From Aquatica leii (taxonomy: Eukaryota > Arthropoda > Insecta > Coleoptera > Lampyridae), in assembly GCA_035610365.1 (NCBI GenBank), contig CM069435.1, forward strand, positions 68,879,389 through 68,943,388: 64,000 nt of DNA, given 5' to 3'. The translations under genes and the position numbers were made by a program. Shown piece by piece: positions 44,150-55,429 of the stretch. How positions within the stretch are numbered: position 1 is the stretch's first letter; each line of letters opens with the position of its first letter. A model generated the notes under the pieces. It searched no databases. It saw nothing but the letters and a program-made list of their open reading frames with translations, and was not told the DNA's origin.

Positions 44150-44480
44150 TAGAGAAACTGAAGGTGTTCTTCCTACCTACGAAGGCTGTGGTTGAGAAAA
44201 ACCACCCTTTGTATTAGCAACGAAAGAAGAATAAATCTTTTCAATAAACAATTTTTTTAATATTGGTTTTGATGTATGAGCAGATATTGTAAAAGATCGA
44301 ACACAAAGTATCAGTAGAGAAACAGGCCGCGCAGCTAAGGTGTCTTATAGTACGCTACATCGTGTTTTAAGAAATTATTTTTTGTACCTTAACCATGTTC
44401 AATAACTTAACAGTTAACCGACGTTGATTTTGAACTGCGACTTGAGTTTTGTAAGTGGTTGCAGCAACAACAATTTAACT
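44150..44480 (+). pseudogene. Mariner-like transposase N-terminal remnant (copy 3)
   Basis: Reads ADIVKDRTQSISRETGRAAKVSYSTLHRVLRNYF, then LNHVQ and, after shifts, DFELRLEFCKWLQQQQFN. The family pattern is V...P..S.R......G.S..S..R.L.....H.Y..Q...L...D...R..FC.W. The catalytic domain is missing. Same protein type as the remnants at 24610 and 30690. Decayed, with stops between blocks. Confidence 0.6.
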
Positions 44481-44489
44481 ACGCCTTAT

Positions 44490-46430
44490 CCAATAACCTT
44501 ATTTGTTATTTATTTTTATTTTTAGTATCAACAAATTGTTGAGAAAAAATTTGCACTTTATAAAACAGTTCATTTTTATTTGTGGTGTCAACAACTTTAG
44601 GAGATTACGCAATTTACGATTTATTTTGATAAAATTATAATTTTTATAAATGTTTTAATGGAAATTTTATTTTAACAGTTTTTGTTTATATTTATAATCG
44701 AATCTCACCTGGTACAATGTCAACCCGTTATTCAAATACATCCTGTATTCTTTCATAAACTTTACGTTTTTATACAAACCAACAAATAAAATAATGTGTA
44801 TTAAAATTAATAAAAAGTTGTGTTTCTGCGTTTGTTCTTGATATGTAGCAGTGTAAATACCTATTAAATAAACTGTACGTTTATTCTATTATCTATGCAT
44901 CTATTCTACGTATTAAGCATACATATGTACTGTATATGTTAGTACTAGAATAACCTTAATTACAGTTTACTTCGTAAGACTAAGTAAATCATACGCGGTT
45001 CAATAACTACAATCATTTTAACACTGAAATATACACCCTCAGATGTTTTGTTCATTACAAAAGCTAAATTTAAACAATGAAATTGTAGTATTAGCATTAT
45101 TTGTTGTAAATTAAACATAATTAAATTTACAGCATTTACACTAAATAACGGAAGCATAATTAATTACAGTTACATTTTCACGAATAAGTAAATTTGTTAA
45201 AATTTGTTACAAAACTCAGAGAAAAAAGATACCGTGTTCTAACTTTATTAACGTTGCTTTTTTTCTGTCTTAAACAAGTCGAAATAACTGATTTACCAGC
45301 AATTTTTTATTTTTCTTTGTTTTTCCACTTGTACATGGCACGAAAGCCATAACGTGATAAAAATCTTATCAGTAAATCAAAAACGTCAGAACGTATAAAA
45401 CCTTAATTTAAGTTCTTCTACACAAAAACAGCTACTGTATTAGCTTGCAACTTGTTAAACAAAAATTTAATTTTCGTGTCAAATTATACTAATACAAATA
45501 AATGTTTATGAAAAATAGCATTTATATTATAAACTAATTGTACATTAATTAAAATATAACACATTTAATATTTCGTCTAATTTCTTAAAACTTGTTATTG
45601 AATTAAAAAAAACTGCTTATAATGGCTAATTCAACTATAGATTAAATGGTATCAGACACGCTCAATCTAATTCAAATTACGGTAAGTAATCATATCTGAA
45701 CAAAACATTTGACGAGTTCTCAATTTTGTTCATGCAGATTGCTGCTTATTCAATAACTAAAAATAAAGTAACTTACGCTAAAACTAGTAAATAAATTATT
45801 CTAACAAATATACAATAAATTGTCTAAAATTTTTAGAATAAATTATTAATCATTTTACAATACTATATCTATAAGTAATGCATTTTTAAGTTAATAAACT
45901 TACTAAAAACCATTTTAACGCAAAACAAAAATTGTGTAAAAAACAATTGTAATTTGCTTTAATTGTTTAATTAATATCATATTTAAAATAATGATAAAAT
46001 AGTAAGTTGTATGTAAACACATTAAACTATATTTTGTTTTAATGTTTTTTAAATACAGTCAAAGGTTATGTCATTTTGCGTCTTTTACTATAAAACTAAC
46101 TAACGATAGTTAACGATTATAGCAACAAAATAACAAAAAAAACCTAAAACAATTACAGTGAGTTATTTTGATATAAAAATAATTTGGGATTTTGTCGGTA
46201 GGTTTAAAATGAACGAACGTAATTAATCAGAACCACAAAAGTAAGAACTCTAAATTGCTGCTATTTGCTGCTTATTCAGCGGTGTTCTACACTTAACACA
46301 TAAAAGGACAATTCGTAATTTTACAATTCAATTAAAGTAAATGCAGTTTCATCGTTATAAAATTAATACTATTATTATTTTATTGTTTAACTTTATTTGT
46401 TTCCTAATTAGGTTATTAAGTAATTCATGT
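44490..46430. other. AT-rich spacer, no gene seen
   Basis: No supported gene. A stretch near 45645-45684 is open in one frame and followed by GTAAGT, but the upstream acceptor is poor and it is not called. Confidence 0.5.
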
Positions 46431-46469
46431 TTCCCCTATTAAACTTTAACTCTTCTTTTTTTACATTTA

Positions 46470-47402
46470 CATTACATTCATTTTTCTTCTTCTCCTCTTA
46501 ACCGTTTCATCCTTCTCTATACTTCTACCATCCACTCTGCTCCTTTTCCGTTTCTTTCTAAGATTTCCTCTACTTTCTTAACCTCTTCTATTAACTCCCT
46601 GCAGCCATTTCTCATGTGCTTAAGGTCCTTTGTCTCTTCTCTTCTTAGTCTGCACATCTTTTGTTCCTCTTTTTTTCAGTATTTATTTTCTAACTTTTTG
46701 TTCCTATATCTGAACCGTGCTATCATGTATTTCTTTCTTTTATTTTCTTTATCCTTTATTTTGGCACCCTTTCACCCGTAATATTCTTATAATTCACATT
46801 ATGTTTGCCCTCTTTTATCCTTGTCCCATCTCTCTTTATTATTTCCTCTCTTACCCCTACTCTGTCTTCTCTTAATCTCTCTACTTCTTTTTTTTGCGTA
46901 TCCGTTTCTTTTATAATATTCTTCTCTGCCATCCTGTCCGTACTTCACTTTCCTCCTTTTGTCTCTTTCCAACATTCTTGTAGTATCTTGCATTCTGTAC
47001 TTTCTCTCAGTACTTCCTTGTATTTTATAGCCCTTTTTTCTGTCTCTACTCTTATTTTTTCCGCCTGCACTTCTTCTCTTATAATATATTCCGGTGTTTC
47101 TCTGTCTAGTCCTAATACCCATTTTCAGAATTTACTGGTATCTGTTCTACCTTTTCGTACTCCTTGACCCCCCGATTTTCCGCCCCATACATCACCACAC
47201 TTTTTATTAACTTTTCAAACAGCAGTCTCTTTTTAATTTTCACCCCAAACAACCTTTTCCCCACACACACCCCACACTTGTCCTGTTTTCTTTCCTCACT
47301 CTTTTCTTTATGTGTTCTCCCTTCTTTTTCTCTTGCTTTATTGTGTAACCCAAGTATGTGAATTTCTTCACTTGCTGCATTTCCTCCTCTCTTCATTTCC
47401 AC
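46470..47402 (-). pseudogene. LINE ORF2, C-terminal domain
   Basis: Block KRLFGVKIKKRLLFEKLIKSVVMYGAEN is the connection region after the RT (family form R.FG......M.ES.V..V..YGAEIWG). Downstream, in a different frame, comes a charged region, then ARFRYRNKKLENKYW and CRLRREETKDLKHMRNGCRELIEE, i.e. C-x-x-x-x-E-T-x-x-H-M-x-x-G-C. That is the terminal zinc motif of this LINE group, with one cysteine-spacing position altered. Frame changes near 47110 and elsewhere make it non-functional. The purine bias is extreme, with Lys, Glu and Arg dominating. Confidence 0.75.
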
Positions 47403-47660
47403 TTCTCTCTTTTTTTCCCTCTTTTTCTAAATATATTTTTGTTTTCTCGGTATTTACTTCCATTTCTTTTATTTTCAAGTATTTTTTCAGCGTTTTTATT
47501 ATCTCCTTCATTTCCTTTTCTTCCGTAACCAACAACACTATGTCATCCGCAATCGACAACGACCACACCTTCACTTACCCTACTAATATCCTTCCTATCT
47601 GTTGTCTTCTCATTGTCTTCTCCAAATCCTCCACATATACTGCAAACAAACTTGAGATTG
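47368..47660 (-). pseudogene. LINE reverse transcriptase, catalytic ADD part
   Basis: Reads YVEDLEKTMRRQQIGRI, then VWSLSIADDIVLLVTEEKEM, IIKTLKKYLKIKEMEVNTEKTKIYL. The ADD is the RT catalytic pair of aspartates (family Y/FADD; here IADD), and ....L..YL....L.VN..KTK.M follows as expected. It lies on the 3' side (minus strand) of the solo LTR. About 85 bp at 47660-47743, between this block and the LTR, is GC-richer and does not read as LINE; its origin is unclear. Confidence 0.8.
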
Positions 47661-47747
47661 AAACACTTTGTACCACCGAAGACAATCTCCCTCTCCTAAT
47701 GGACGTATGTGTGGCTCCGGCCGACTCGAGTGAAGTAGGATGCGGGT

Positions 47748-49265
47748 AACAAAAATTATTTTTTTAGGGCGCTAGCAAGTCTATCCCCAACGACCCACAC
47801 ACACGTTGACACAACAAGGCCTGCGCTAATGCGTTCAAGTACCACCTAAATGGCGTAAAGGAAAGAAAGAAACGAGTAGACGTAACCCACCAACAAATGT
47901 GTTTATTTCTAATACAAAATTTAAAAAAACCTAAAATAAAATAAAAAATTAATATGTCATAACCAAAAGACTATTTACTACTATAAAATTGTTTTTCTGT
48001 TCAAGTGCAACCGCAATGAAAGATAAAGGTATTGCTTATCCTAATTTCATTAATAAAAAAACAATCGGCGACCACGATCAGGACTGCATCTTCACAGTGC
48101 TTCTATCTGCGCCTAAATTATATAAATTAACAAAATAAATTTAAATTATAGGAGCTAACACACCCAAGTACTTGTTTGGTCAACATGCCTAGACATAAAA
48201 AAATAAAAAAAACCATTAATTATCTTAAAACCGGACCCAAATTCCGATGATGATCAAACGTTACTGGTAATTATAACAGTAGCACAGTAGTTCAAATAAC
48301 ACACCGTATCTAACCACACAAAAAAATTAAAAATATAAAACGTGACCTTAATCCTTACTGATGCGAAGTGAATGAACAATCATAATTATATACCGTAAAT
48401 AAAACAAAATATATTCAAGCATATAACAAAATGGTGATTCAATTCTAGGTAATCAACAAAAAAAACTAAAAACAAAAAAATCAAATGGAGGTCGATTTTT
48501 AACCTCACAGTTAAGTCGGTTGAGTAATTATAATTAAATCATGATAATGAGTGCAACTTATCTAATCTAATACAGGTATATGGTGGTTGGAGGTTACGTC
48601 CAATAGATCGGGCAGGTTAGAAGTTTCGGGTAGGTTTCCTGTGCAGGCTGATGTTAAATACCGCAACCGAGAGGTAATGGATCAAGTCCTTTAATTTAAT
48701 TCTAGGTAGTTTGCTCTTTACCGAACCAGCTTCCCAATACAACGTCTACGGTGAAGTTGTAAAAAGATACGATTAGCTTAATCCAATTAAAAAGATGATA
48801 AAGTTTATAAATTATAATACTTGAAAGTACTACTTACTACCTTTGTTTTTTTTGATAGCCTTTAGCCTCTGATCTACGAGACAAGAGGTGGAGGGAATTT
48901 AGTTTGACAATGAATTTCCAAAATTCACACTGAAATATGTCGTGTTTCGCTGGTTAATCCTGCATACCGCAGCAATCCAGTAAAATTAAAAATTCCAGAG
49001 AACGACTAACAAATTTTCCTAACACCTTCTACCGCACTTGCTTATTCGAAGCAAAAATCCACCCAAAAAGGAAATGTTCCCTTCTCTTTTTCCAATTCAA
49101 AAGGAAATTACGTAAAGATTAGGCCAATTCTTTGCTCTAAAAATATGGCGGAGACAGTCAAATATTTAAATGACCACCAAAATAGACAAACTCAAAATCT
49201 AGTGTTTGTACCAAGATGGCGCAAGTACAATTCAACTTTGCATTTTAAATTTTCACCGTGTTACA
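47748..49265. repeat. Solo LTR (gypsy-type, about 1.52 kb), fossil
   Basis: The right edge ends CCGTGTTACA, followed by GGGT (49266-49269); the left edge begins AACAAAAATT after GGGT (47744-47747), consistent with a TGTAACA-type start and a 4-bp duplication. It interrupts the LINE within its RT, directly after the RQGCP block. No coding region and no second LTR. Length and end structure resemble the 38.4-kb solo LTR and the right LTR at 18.4 kb, though sequence identity between them is not obvious. Confidence 0.6.
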
Positions 49266-50100
49266 GGGTCAGTGGGCATCCCTGTCTCAACCTTTTCCTT
49301 GTAACGAATTTTCCGCTCCCCTCTCCCTTCACTTTCACCCTGTTTCTCGTTTCTTCGTAAATTTTGTCAATTTTTTCTATTAATTTTTTTTTCTCTTCAC
49401 GTATTTCTACAGTTTTCCCCTGCTTCCTCTATCAAAAGCGGCTTTTAAATCTACGAACAATGCCACCATTTTTTCCCTTTTTTCTCTAGCTCTCTATTCG
49501 TTAAGTGTTTTAGTATATATATGTCGTCTATCACTCTTCTTCCTTCTTTAAATCTTGCTCAGATACCAAAGTTCTTTCTTCTACTTCCTTCTGTAGTCTT
49601 GTTTGTAGTGCTGTCGCATGTATTTTGTATGCCGTGCTTAATAATGACACCCTTCTGTAATTCTTCACTTGATCTGTCTACTTTCTTCTGCATCAGGCAT
49701 ATTAGTCTCTTTATATCTCCAGGAATTTTTTACTTTTCCATATTTACTATTTCCATCATCTTTTTTGCTACAACTTCTTCCCCATATACCTACTCTTTGC
49801 TTTGTATTTCATCTTCTACTGCCGCTTTCCCTTTTTTTATTTTCTTTATTGCTTCCATTACTTTGTCTTTGTTTATTCTATTTCTATCTCCTTTTTTCCG
49901 TCTTACTACAGCTTCCTTGCTTTGGCATTCTTTTGCTTTCTGATTTTGTTCCCCCTACTCCTAGCAGGTTTCTAAAGTTTCTCTCCAATTTTTTTATTTG
50001 TATGTTCTTTGTCGTCCATTTTTTCCTCTTTTCTTTCTTTAGGTATTTCCATACATCTTCCGTTTTTATTCCTTTGATCTAATTTTCTTGTTCTTTTTTA
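49266..50100 (-). pseudogene. LINE reverse transcriptase, N-terminal part
   Basis: Near 49330-49490 the minus strand reads MVALFVDLKAAFDRG, then KLIEKIDKIYEETRNRVKV and GSGKFVTRKRLRQGCPLT. These are RT blocks A (F-x-D-L-x-x-A-F-D with the catalytic aspartate) and B (R-Q-G-C-P-L). The frame is well preserved over about 75 codons. It ends at the LTR junction. Sequence from 49500 to 50100 is lysine/glutamate-rich coding-like DNA with several frame changes, corresponding to the linker between endonuclease and RT. Confidence 0.8.
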
Positions 50101-50279
50101 TTTTCTTCCTTTCTTTTTCTTGTATATTTTCTTGTTTATTTTTACTGTTTCTTTGCGTTCTATCTTCTTCTTTTTTTCTTTTTTCCACTATATTAAGGCT
50201 CTTCTTGCATTTTTCTTTGTTCTCTTACATTCTCTATCTCACCTCCTTATCTCTTTTTATTTCTTTTTCTCTTTTTTTC

Positions 50280-50900
50280 ATTGTCTAGTGGCTAGTGGTT
50301 TGACTTCACCCACCCTTTCTCCCACCTTAAATGTCTTCACTTTTCTCCAGCTTCTTTATTTGTCATTACAAAATCTATTATTGATCCTCCCCTTCCTCCT
50401 ATGTACGTATACTCCCCCGTACCTTTTTTTGTCTGTTTCTAACTTAACCATTTTCTCCTTATTCCCGTCATTACACCCCTCTTTTCTTTTTCCGGCAACT
50501 CTTTTTTCTACCACTCCTCTTCTTTTTTTGAATCCATGTCTTCTATAATCTTACTACATCCTGTTTCCAGATGTATTCCCAAAAATATTGTTCCTTGTTT
50601 TTTATTCCGGTTACGTTCTAAAACAATACTCTCAGCTCACTCTTCTCTTCTATGCTTCTTCTTTACTTTCCTCTATTCCTCTTTCTTGGTCTTTTCTCTT
50701 TCGATTACTTATTATTCCTTTTTTTGTCATTTCGTCAACCTTCTTTTTTTTCACCCCTTTCTCACTTTTTAGTTTAGCCTTTTGTTTATCAATTTTCTCT
50801 CCTCTTTCTCTATTCAGGTCTCTGTCTCTGTTGTTCCATATGTATCTTTTCCGTTTATCTTCATTTTCTCATATCTTACCCGTACTCTTTTTCCTTTCGC
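50280..50900 (-). pseudogene. LINE APE-type endonuclease
   Basis: The clearest block, near 50345-50430, reads TGEYTYIGGRGGSIIDFVMTN, followed by KEAGEK and, after a shift, a (V)GERV segment. In APE-type LINE endonucleases GG.GGS.IDYV...E comes shortly before the catalytic SDH, which is altered here. The remaining region is purine-rich and coding-like but frame-broken. Confidence 0.65.
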
Positions 50901-50927
50901 TCTTTTTTCGGTCGCTATGATCTTTAT

Positions 50928-51400
50928 TTATCTTTGTACTCTTCTTTCTTCCCATATCAAATCGTAATTTATATAAATTTTTGTGTTCCTTAACTGCTTT
51001 TTCTCCGCCATCATCTTCTGCTTTTCTTCCCATCCTCCCATTTCGGCCACCACTATCTCATTTTCTTTCTCTTTGTTTATTACTGTCACTTTTTTCACTT
51101 CTACTTTCAATTTTAATTTTTCTTCTAGCATCAATGCTAAATCCTTTTGTGGTTCTTCACTTCTCCACCCATTTATTACAATATTATTTTTTCCTTTCCA
51201 TCTGTCCTCATTTTCCGTTTTTTCCAGTTTTTCTATTCTTTCCACCAGTTCCTCTTTTTTCTATTTCTTCTTTTATTTCATGCCTTATTTCTTGCATTTT
51301 TTTTCCATCTGTTCCATCATCTATCTCATTAATTCCTTTACAAGCTCCTTTTCTTTTTGTTCTTTTTTCTTTCCTCTTTTTATTATTGAGCAGGTTCCTT
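50928..51400 (-). pseudogene. LINE ORF1-like protein
   Basis: Frame 51245-50928 reads ERIEKLEKTENEDRWKGKNNIVINGW, a variable stretch, EEKLKLKVEVKKVTVI, EIVVAEMGGWEEKQKMMAEK and IYINYDLIWEERRVQR. This resembles LINE ORF1 proteins with an RNA-recognition-type fold (NNIVI-x-G-(L/W), ...V.A.....(E/K)K..IM..K..L....I.I..DL...ER). Upstream, in another frame, lies a Lys/Glu-rich predicted coiled coil (KKMQEIRHEIKEEIEK). It would bind element RNA. Broken by at least one shift. Confidence 0.65.
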
Positions 51401-51904
51401 CGATTTCCTTATCTTTTTAATGTCCGGTGATCTTATTGTTTTTTTATCTTTTCTAAATATTTGTTGTCTGTTTTTTTCTTCTTTCTTTCTTTCCCTTTTA
51501 TTTATTTTTTTCTGTTTTTTTTATTTATCCGTATCTCCTTTTCTTATTTTTCGTGTTTAAAATGTCCCACTTGTAGTGATTTCGCTTTAATTTTGACTTG
51601 ACTTGCAATAATTTTTATTAATGGATGAGATTATCTTTTACCGCTGACTTTCTCGATTATACTGTTTATTTACCTTAATCTCATTTGTTCGCGACAGTTT
51701 TATACTTTTCCAAGACGGTTTTACACCTTTCACTTAGATTATTTATTATTTCTTTCCCTTACACTTTTCTTCCGTTACCCACCTCTTTCTCGCTCTTTCT
51801 GCCCTCTTACTACCACTACTAATTCCCGTTCCTTTGCTCGCTAACTTTACCAACTTCTATACTCTTATTTAACGTTTACGTTGCCTTAAATGTAAAATAC
51901 GACC

Positions 51905-53515
51905 TTTTACTTCCAAAGGTACCACATGAATCTATAAAATTAATAAAAAATTAAAGATATAATCAACAATACCTAACAAAAATTGACATTTACGCAAAAA
52001 GAAACCAAGTTTTAATTAAAAGTTTAACAATATCAAAAATTAATATTTTGTCCTGGTTTTACAGGTGGTGATGAATAAAAATAACAATTAGTAATCTAAA
52101 CAGCAACTTTTTTTTTATTTTTGTATAAAATAACTATTAATATTTACATTTATCTGTGTAATAAAAATTTACATTTTTTTATGTTGACAGTTATAGCAAT
52201 AATAAATAGTAAAATATAATTATTATAATAAAAACCGAACAAACGTGATATCGACTATGTATTGATGTATTAATAACTTAAAGATTTTTTAGAAAAAAAG
52301 AAATTTTATTCACTATTAACAAAAACACATTAAAAATAAAATTCAATGTAAAAGTTTTCTGTAATAGTATTCATACCGCCTGTTTAATTACGATCAAAAC
52401 ATTAAATCATAACGAGGTTATAAACGTATCAAGAAATATTTAAAAACTATAAACGTATCAAATATGCAGAAAGTAAATGTTACAAATTGTTATAAATTTG
52501 ATCATGAATCTTAACAACTAGTTTTTTCGGAATCTTGTAATTGTGTTAAAAAAAATTTATAAGTAGGATTATTCAAATATCCGTTTTACAAACGACGTAA
52601 ACGTTTAAGCCTTTAAAAAGCGAAGTGGTGTAAGTCAGTGTTTTGCAGTTTTTTAAGTTTTACTATAATAAGAACTTGAGAAATGTTTCCTACTTCGTAA
52701 TTAACCGATTATTGTTGTATTTAAAAAATTGACCAAAAAGCAGCGTAATATTTCAATACCAATTAACAGGTTTCTGTATTCAACTTTAGTTAAAGTGAAG
52801 TAAGTCAACTTACACTACTTTGCTTAAAAACAAAATATCATTGTTAGAAGTTTGTTATGTTAAAATTGAATTAGTATAATTTTTGTCTCCTGTATAAGAT
52901 TTATTCTTGGAACGTTCACTTTTCGTCGCATCCGTAGGGATAAAAAGTGAAATTTTAAACACTACTTATTTTTTCGGTAAAGTTTGAATAACGCGGGTTT
53001 CATTTAGCGTTGTTTGTGGCTTCATGTGATTCTTACGTAATTGTTTCCATAGCTTCACAGGTGTTTTGTGATAACACCGATTATACGTCTTTGTTAGATT
53101 TTAATTAGTTTTTAAGAAATGCTGAAAAGGTGCCGTTAGCTAGTCGCATGTTTTGATAAAAACTTTGTTGTACGACGTGTTGCGTAGTCAAAGATTTATT
53201 TAGAATTTTGTCTGTGATACCAACCTACGTGCTAGTGTTGGATCAAATTTGTATGCATCTAATTATGTATTTTGTTCTAAGGTGAACCGATATCTGTGAT
53301 AAAATAAATATACTCTGTGCGACCACTTACGTCTTGTCATTTGTTCTATTAGAGTTTTGGGTAAATTCAAACAGTGTCTCCCACCTTAGTCTTTTATCGT
53401 TTTAGTGCTTTTTTAAAATTTATTTAATAATTAAGCACTACAAAGCTTACTACTCAATCACCGGAATAACTGAGTTTAGACGCCGCTGTTGCAAAAAAAA
53501 CACCTAACAAATTAA
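51905..53515. other. AT-rich spacer, no gene recognised
   Basis: No reading frame with family motifs. A somewhat GC-richer patch at 52880-53340 is unassigned. Confidence 0.5.
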
Positions 53516-53563
53516 TCTTTTGTGTAACAATGTTTTTTACTTATACAACCATTTTAAAATAAG

Positions 53564-53655
53564 TGCTGATGATGCAAAATTACACATTAATCCATACGCC
53601 ACATTTGGTAATAATTGTAGTAAATTTTATGCTTCAACAACATTGTATTCATCTG
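53564..53655 (+). CDS. Candidate host exon (92 bp), unnamed
   Basis: An open segment reads ADDAKLHINPYATFGNNCSK then FYASTTLYSS and ends at CTG|GTAAGT, a strong donor. An AAG lies at the left edge, but its pyrimidine tract is poor. Amino-acid use is balanced (Asp, His, Pro, Thr, Gly), unlike the Phe/Ile/Lys/Asn noise frames around it. The phase would be 2 at entry and 1 at exit. A PYATF-like tyrosine motif is reminiscent of cytoplasmic tails of neuronal Ig-family receptors, but I cannot name the gene. It could also be a chance frame: it continues open upstream to an ATG at 53520 and downstream past the donor. Confidence 0.3.
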
Positions 53656-54038
53656 GTAAGTTTACCTGTATTGAATTTCTCTTAAAGATCATAATCTTGC
53701 AAAATTTAAGTATTAAAAAAAATTTCATCCATTCAATATATCTAAAAATATTTATAGTCTACATTGCTGTCATTCTTATTTTTTTCAATTTATTTTTGTT
53801 TTTTTTTATAATAACGAATGTATTTTGTCAGCTTGATTAAAATATTGTGACGTTTCTCTCATTATTATACGTTACCTAATATCCAAATATGAATTCAGTT
53901 TGGTTATATTCTTAGAAACTTTACTGTCAAAGATTAGGAAGTATTTCTTTAGAATTAATAACACCTAAAAGAACATATCTATAGTAAGTTGTTCACTTGG
54001 TGTAAGATTGTACCTATTATTACCTATAAAAATATAAA

Positions 54039-54305
54039 ATGGAATATTTTGTTAGAGATTATGAAACAGAAAAAACTAATGTATTAGATAAAACTAAGAG
54101 ATTAGGACGGAAACGACTAGAAGAACCTTCATATCACATAAGAACTATAAGGAAAAAGAATTTGGCCGATGTCTACATTACAAAAAAAGCAAGCGAATAC
54201 TTGCAAAAAAGTCCTCAAATAAAGTTTTCTATTGGAAAAATCAATGCCAACATGAAGCTCTTAAAAATAAACAAAGATTGGAATTTGAAAGGTTTTGGAC
54301 TTTAA
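54039..54305 (+). CDS. Unrecognised 88-codon open frame
   Basis: Reads MEYFVRDYETEKTNVLDKTK and continues with HIRTIRKKNLADVYITKKAS and YLQKSPQIKFSIGKINANMK. Charged, soluble, no membrane segment or metal motif. Composition looks coding rather than AT noise. It lies 100 bp upstream of a PLE reverse-transcriptase fragment on the same strand but does not match PLE regions I know. It may be part of another element or a remnant exon. Confidence 0.25.
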   Translation: MEYFVRDYETEKTNVLDKTKRLGRKRLEEPSYHIRTIRKKNLADVYITKKASEYLQKSPQIKFSIGKINANMKLLKINKDWNLKGFGL

Positions 54306-54405
54306 AGGTCAAAATGCATTTGTTTGTGGTTTAGTACTTGCTGACACGTCCAAATGTTACCGCCCTTGCAACCGGAGCAGAAATGCAAATGGCCTATTAA
54401 TGTTA

Positions 54406-54605
54406 AAACCTAAAGTATGGTTTAGGTATTACGTTTATTGTTTGGTCTGATGGTCATCTTAAATTGTCTAAGTTTCTTGATCATCTTAACAATCAACACT
54501 TAGATATCAAATTTACTATGGAAATTAAAAGTAATGGTTCTCTTTCATTTTTTGACGTTCTTGTGACTTGTAAGCCCCACGGACTTCTGAGCCATTCTGT
54601 GACGA
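54406..54605 (+). pseudogene. PLE reverse transcriptase fragment
   Basis: Reads KPKVWFRY, a degenerate catalytic segment, VWSDGHLKLSKFLDHLNNQH and IKFTMEIKSNGSLSFFDVLV. In Penelope-type RTs the pattern is W.RYVDD.F.IW..G...L..FL.HLN.....I.FTME.E....LPFLDVL. It is a small part of a protein usually about 800 residues long. Fossil, broken. Confidence 0.75.
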
Positions 54606-54619
54606 TCTTTTTCCTTTAT

Positions 54620-55302
54620 GGTAGTAGTCTGGTAACTTGGGTTAAAAAAATCGAAAATTTTTTTCTGCTTAATTTGAAAGTACAATATCTTGAGAATATA
54701 CTGTGAAAATTTCAGACAGAAATTCAAAATATTTTGGGACTTATAACGAGTTTCCTAGAGCGCCTCGGAGTCCAACCAAAACATTGTTTTTCTGGTCGGC
54801 CCGGGTCCTAACCTTTTTTTTACTGAACCGATTGCTTTCAAATTTTAACAGGCTGTTCTACACACTTATAGTTCTCGTCGGTACTAACGAAAATTTTTTT
54901 CACCCTTAACTTTTTATTTTAAAACCCTTTCTTTGCTAAAATAAAAGGACTTTTTTTTTCAAAGTCCGCCATTTTGTTATTTACCCTTGAAATTTAACTT
55001 CAGTAGTTCCAATCAGAATGACATGTCTATAGATTAAGAATAATCAAGAATATTTGATTTCAGATAACATCAAGAGCCAAAATCACCCGGGCCACCCACG
55101 TGCATTTTTTTGAGGTTCTAACTTCGAGTGACAATAATAATAGTAATAAACTATTAAATTTTTTCAAATAATTTTTTTTTTATATTTTTAATATGTAAAT
55201 AAAAACACTCTAAATATTCAAGATAATGCATTTTTATTTTCCTATAAAAAACCACTCTCTAAAGAAGTCATGAAAATAGGCATAAGTTACTAGACTACTA
55301 CC
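54620..55302. mobile_element. 683-bp TIR element inside a PLE
   Basis: Ends are GGTAGTAGTCTGGTAACTT (54620-54638) and the complement of GGTAGTAGTCTAGTAACTT (55284-55302), 18 of 19 matching. Inside, minus-strand stretches such as GAAAGCAATCGGTTCAGTA resemble non-coding bodies of insect DNA elements. No transposase is present. Flanks are TTTAT and TTAAAT; a clean target duplication is not evident. Superfamily unknown. Confidence 0.6.
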
Positions 55303-55429
55303 TTAAATACGCAGACTATTTCTTCTTAAGTCATTTCTACGGAGTTTAGAATCTGGCTTGGTTCACAAGTTGATTACCTAACTGGTTATGGTTCTTTGTT
55401 AGATTTTCGTTTGCTTTTTCAAGTTATCG

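Larger units (their letters stand above)
46440..51900 (-). mobile_element. LINE (ORF1 + endonuclease + RT), split by a solo LTR
   Basis: A minus-strand LINE with recognisable ORF1, APE-type endonuclease, reverse transcriptase and C-terminal zinc motif in order, about 3.9 kb once the LTR (47748-49265) is set aside. The coding strand is strikingly purine-rich (GA), which makes the plus strand a long CT tract. The likely 5' end is near 51850-51900, where a purine-rich untranslated leader starts. The 3' end is near 46440. Exact ends and target duplication were not determined. Clade uncertain (jockey/R1-like insect group). Confidence 0.8.

Noticed and set aside
49521-51430. Series of long plus-strand frames rich in Phe, Leu and Ser, resembling membrane proteins
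   Set aside because: They are shadows of the purine-rich LINE coding strand on the minus side.
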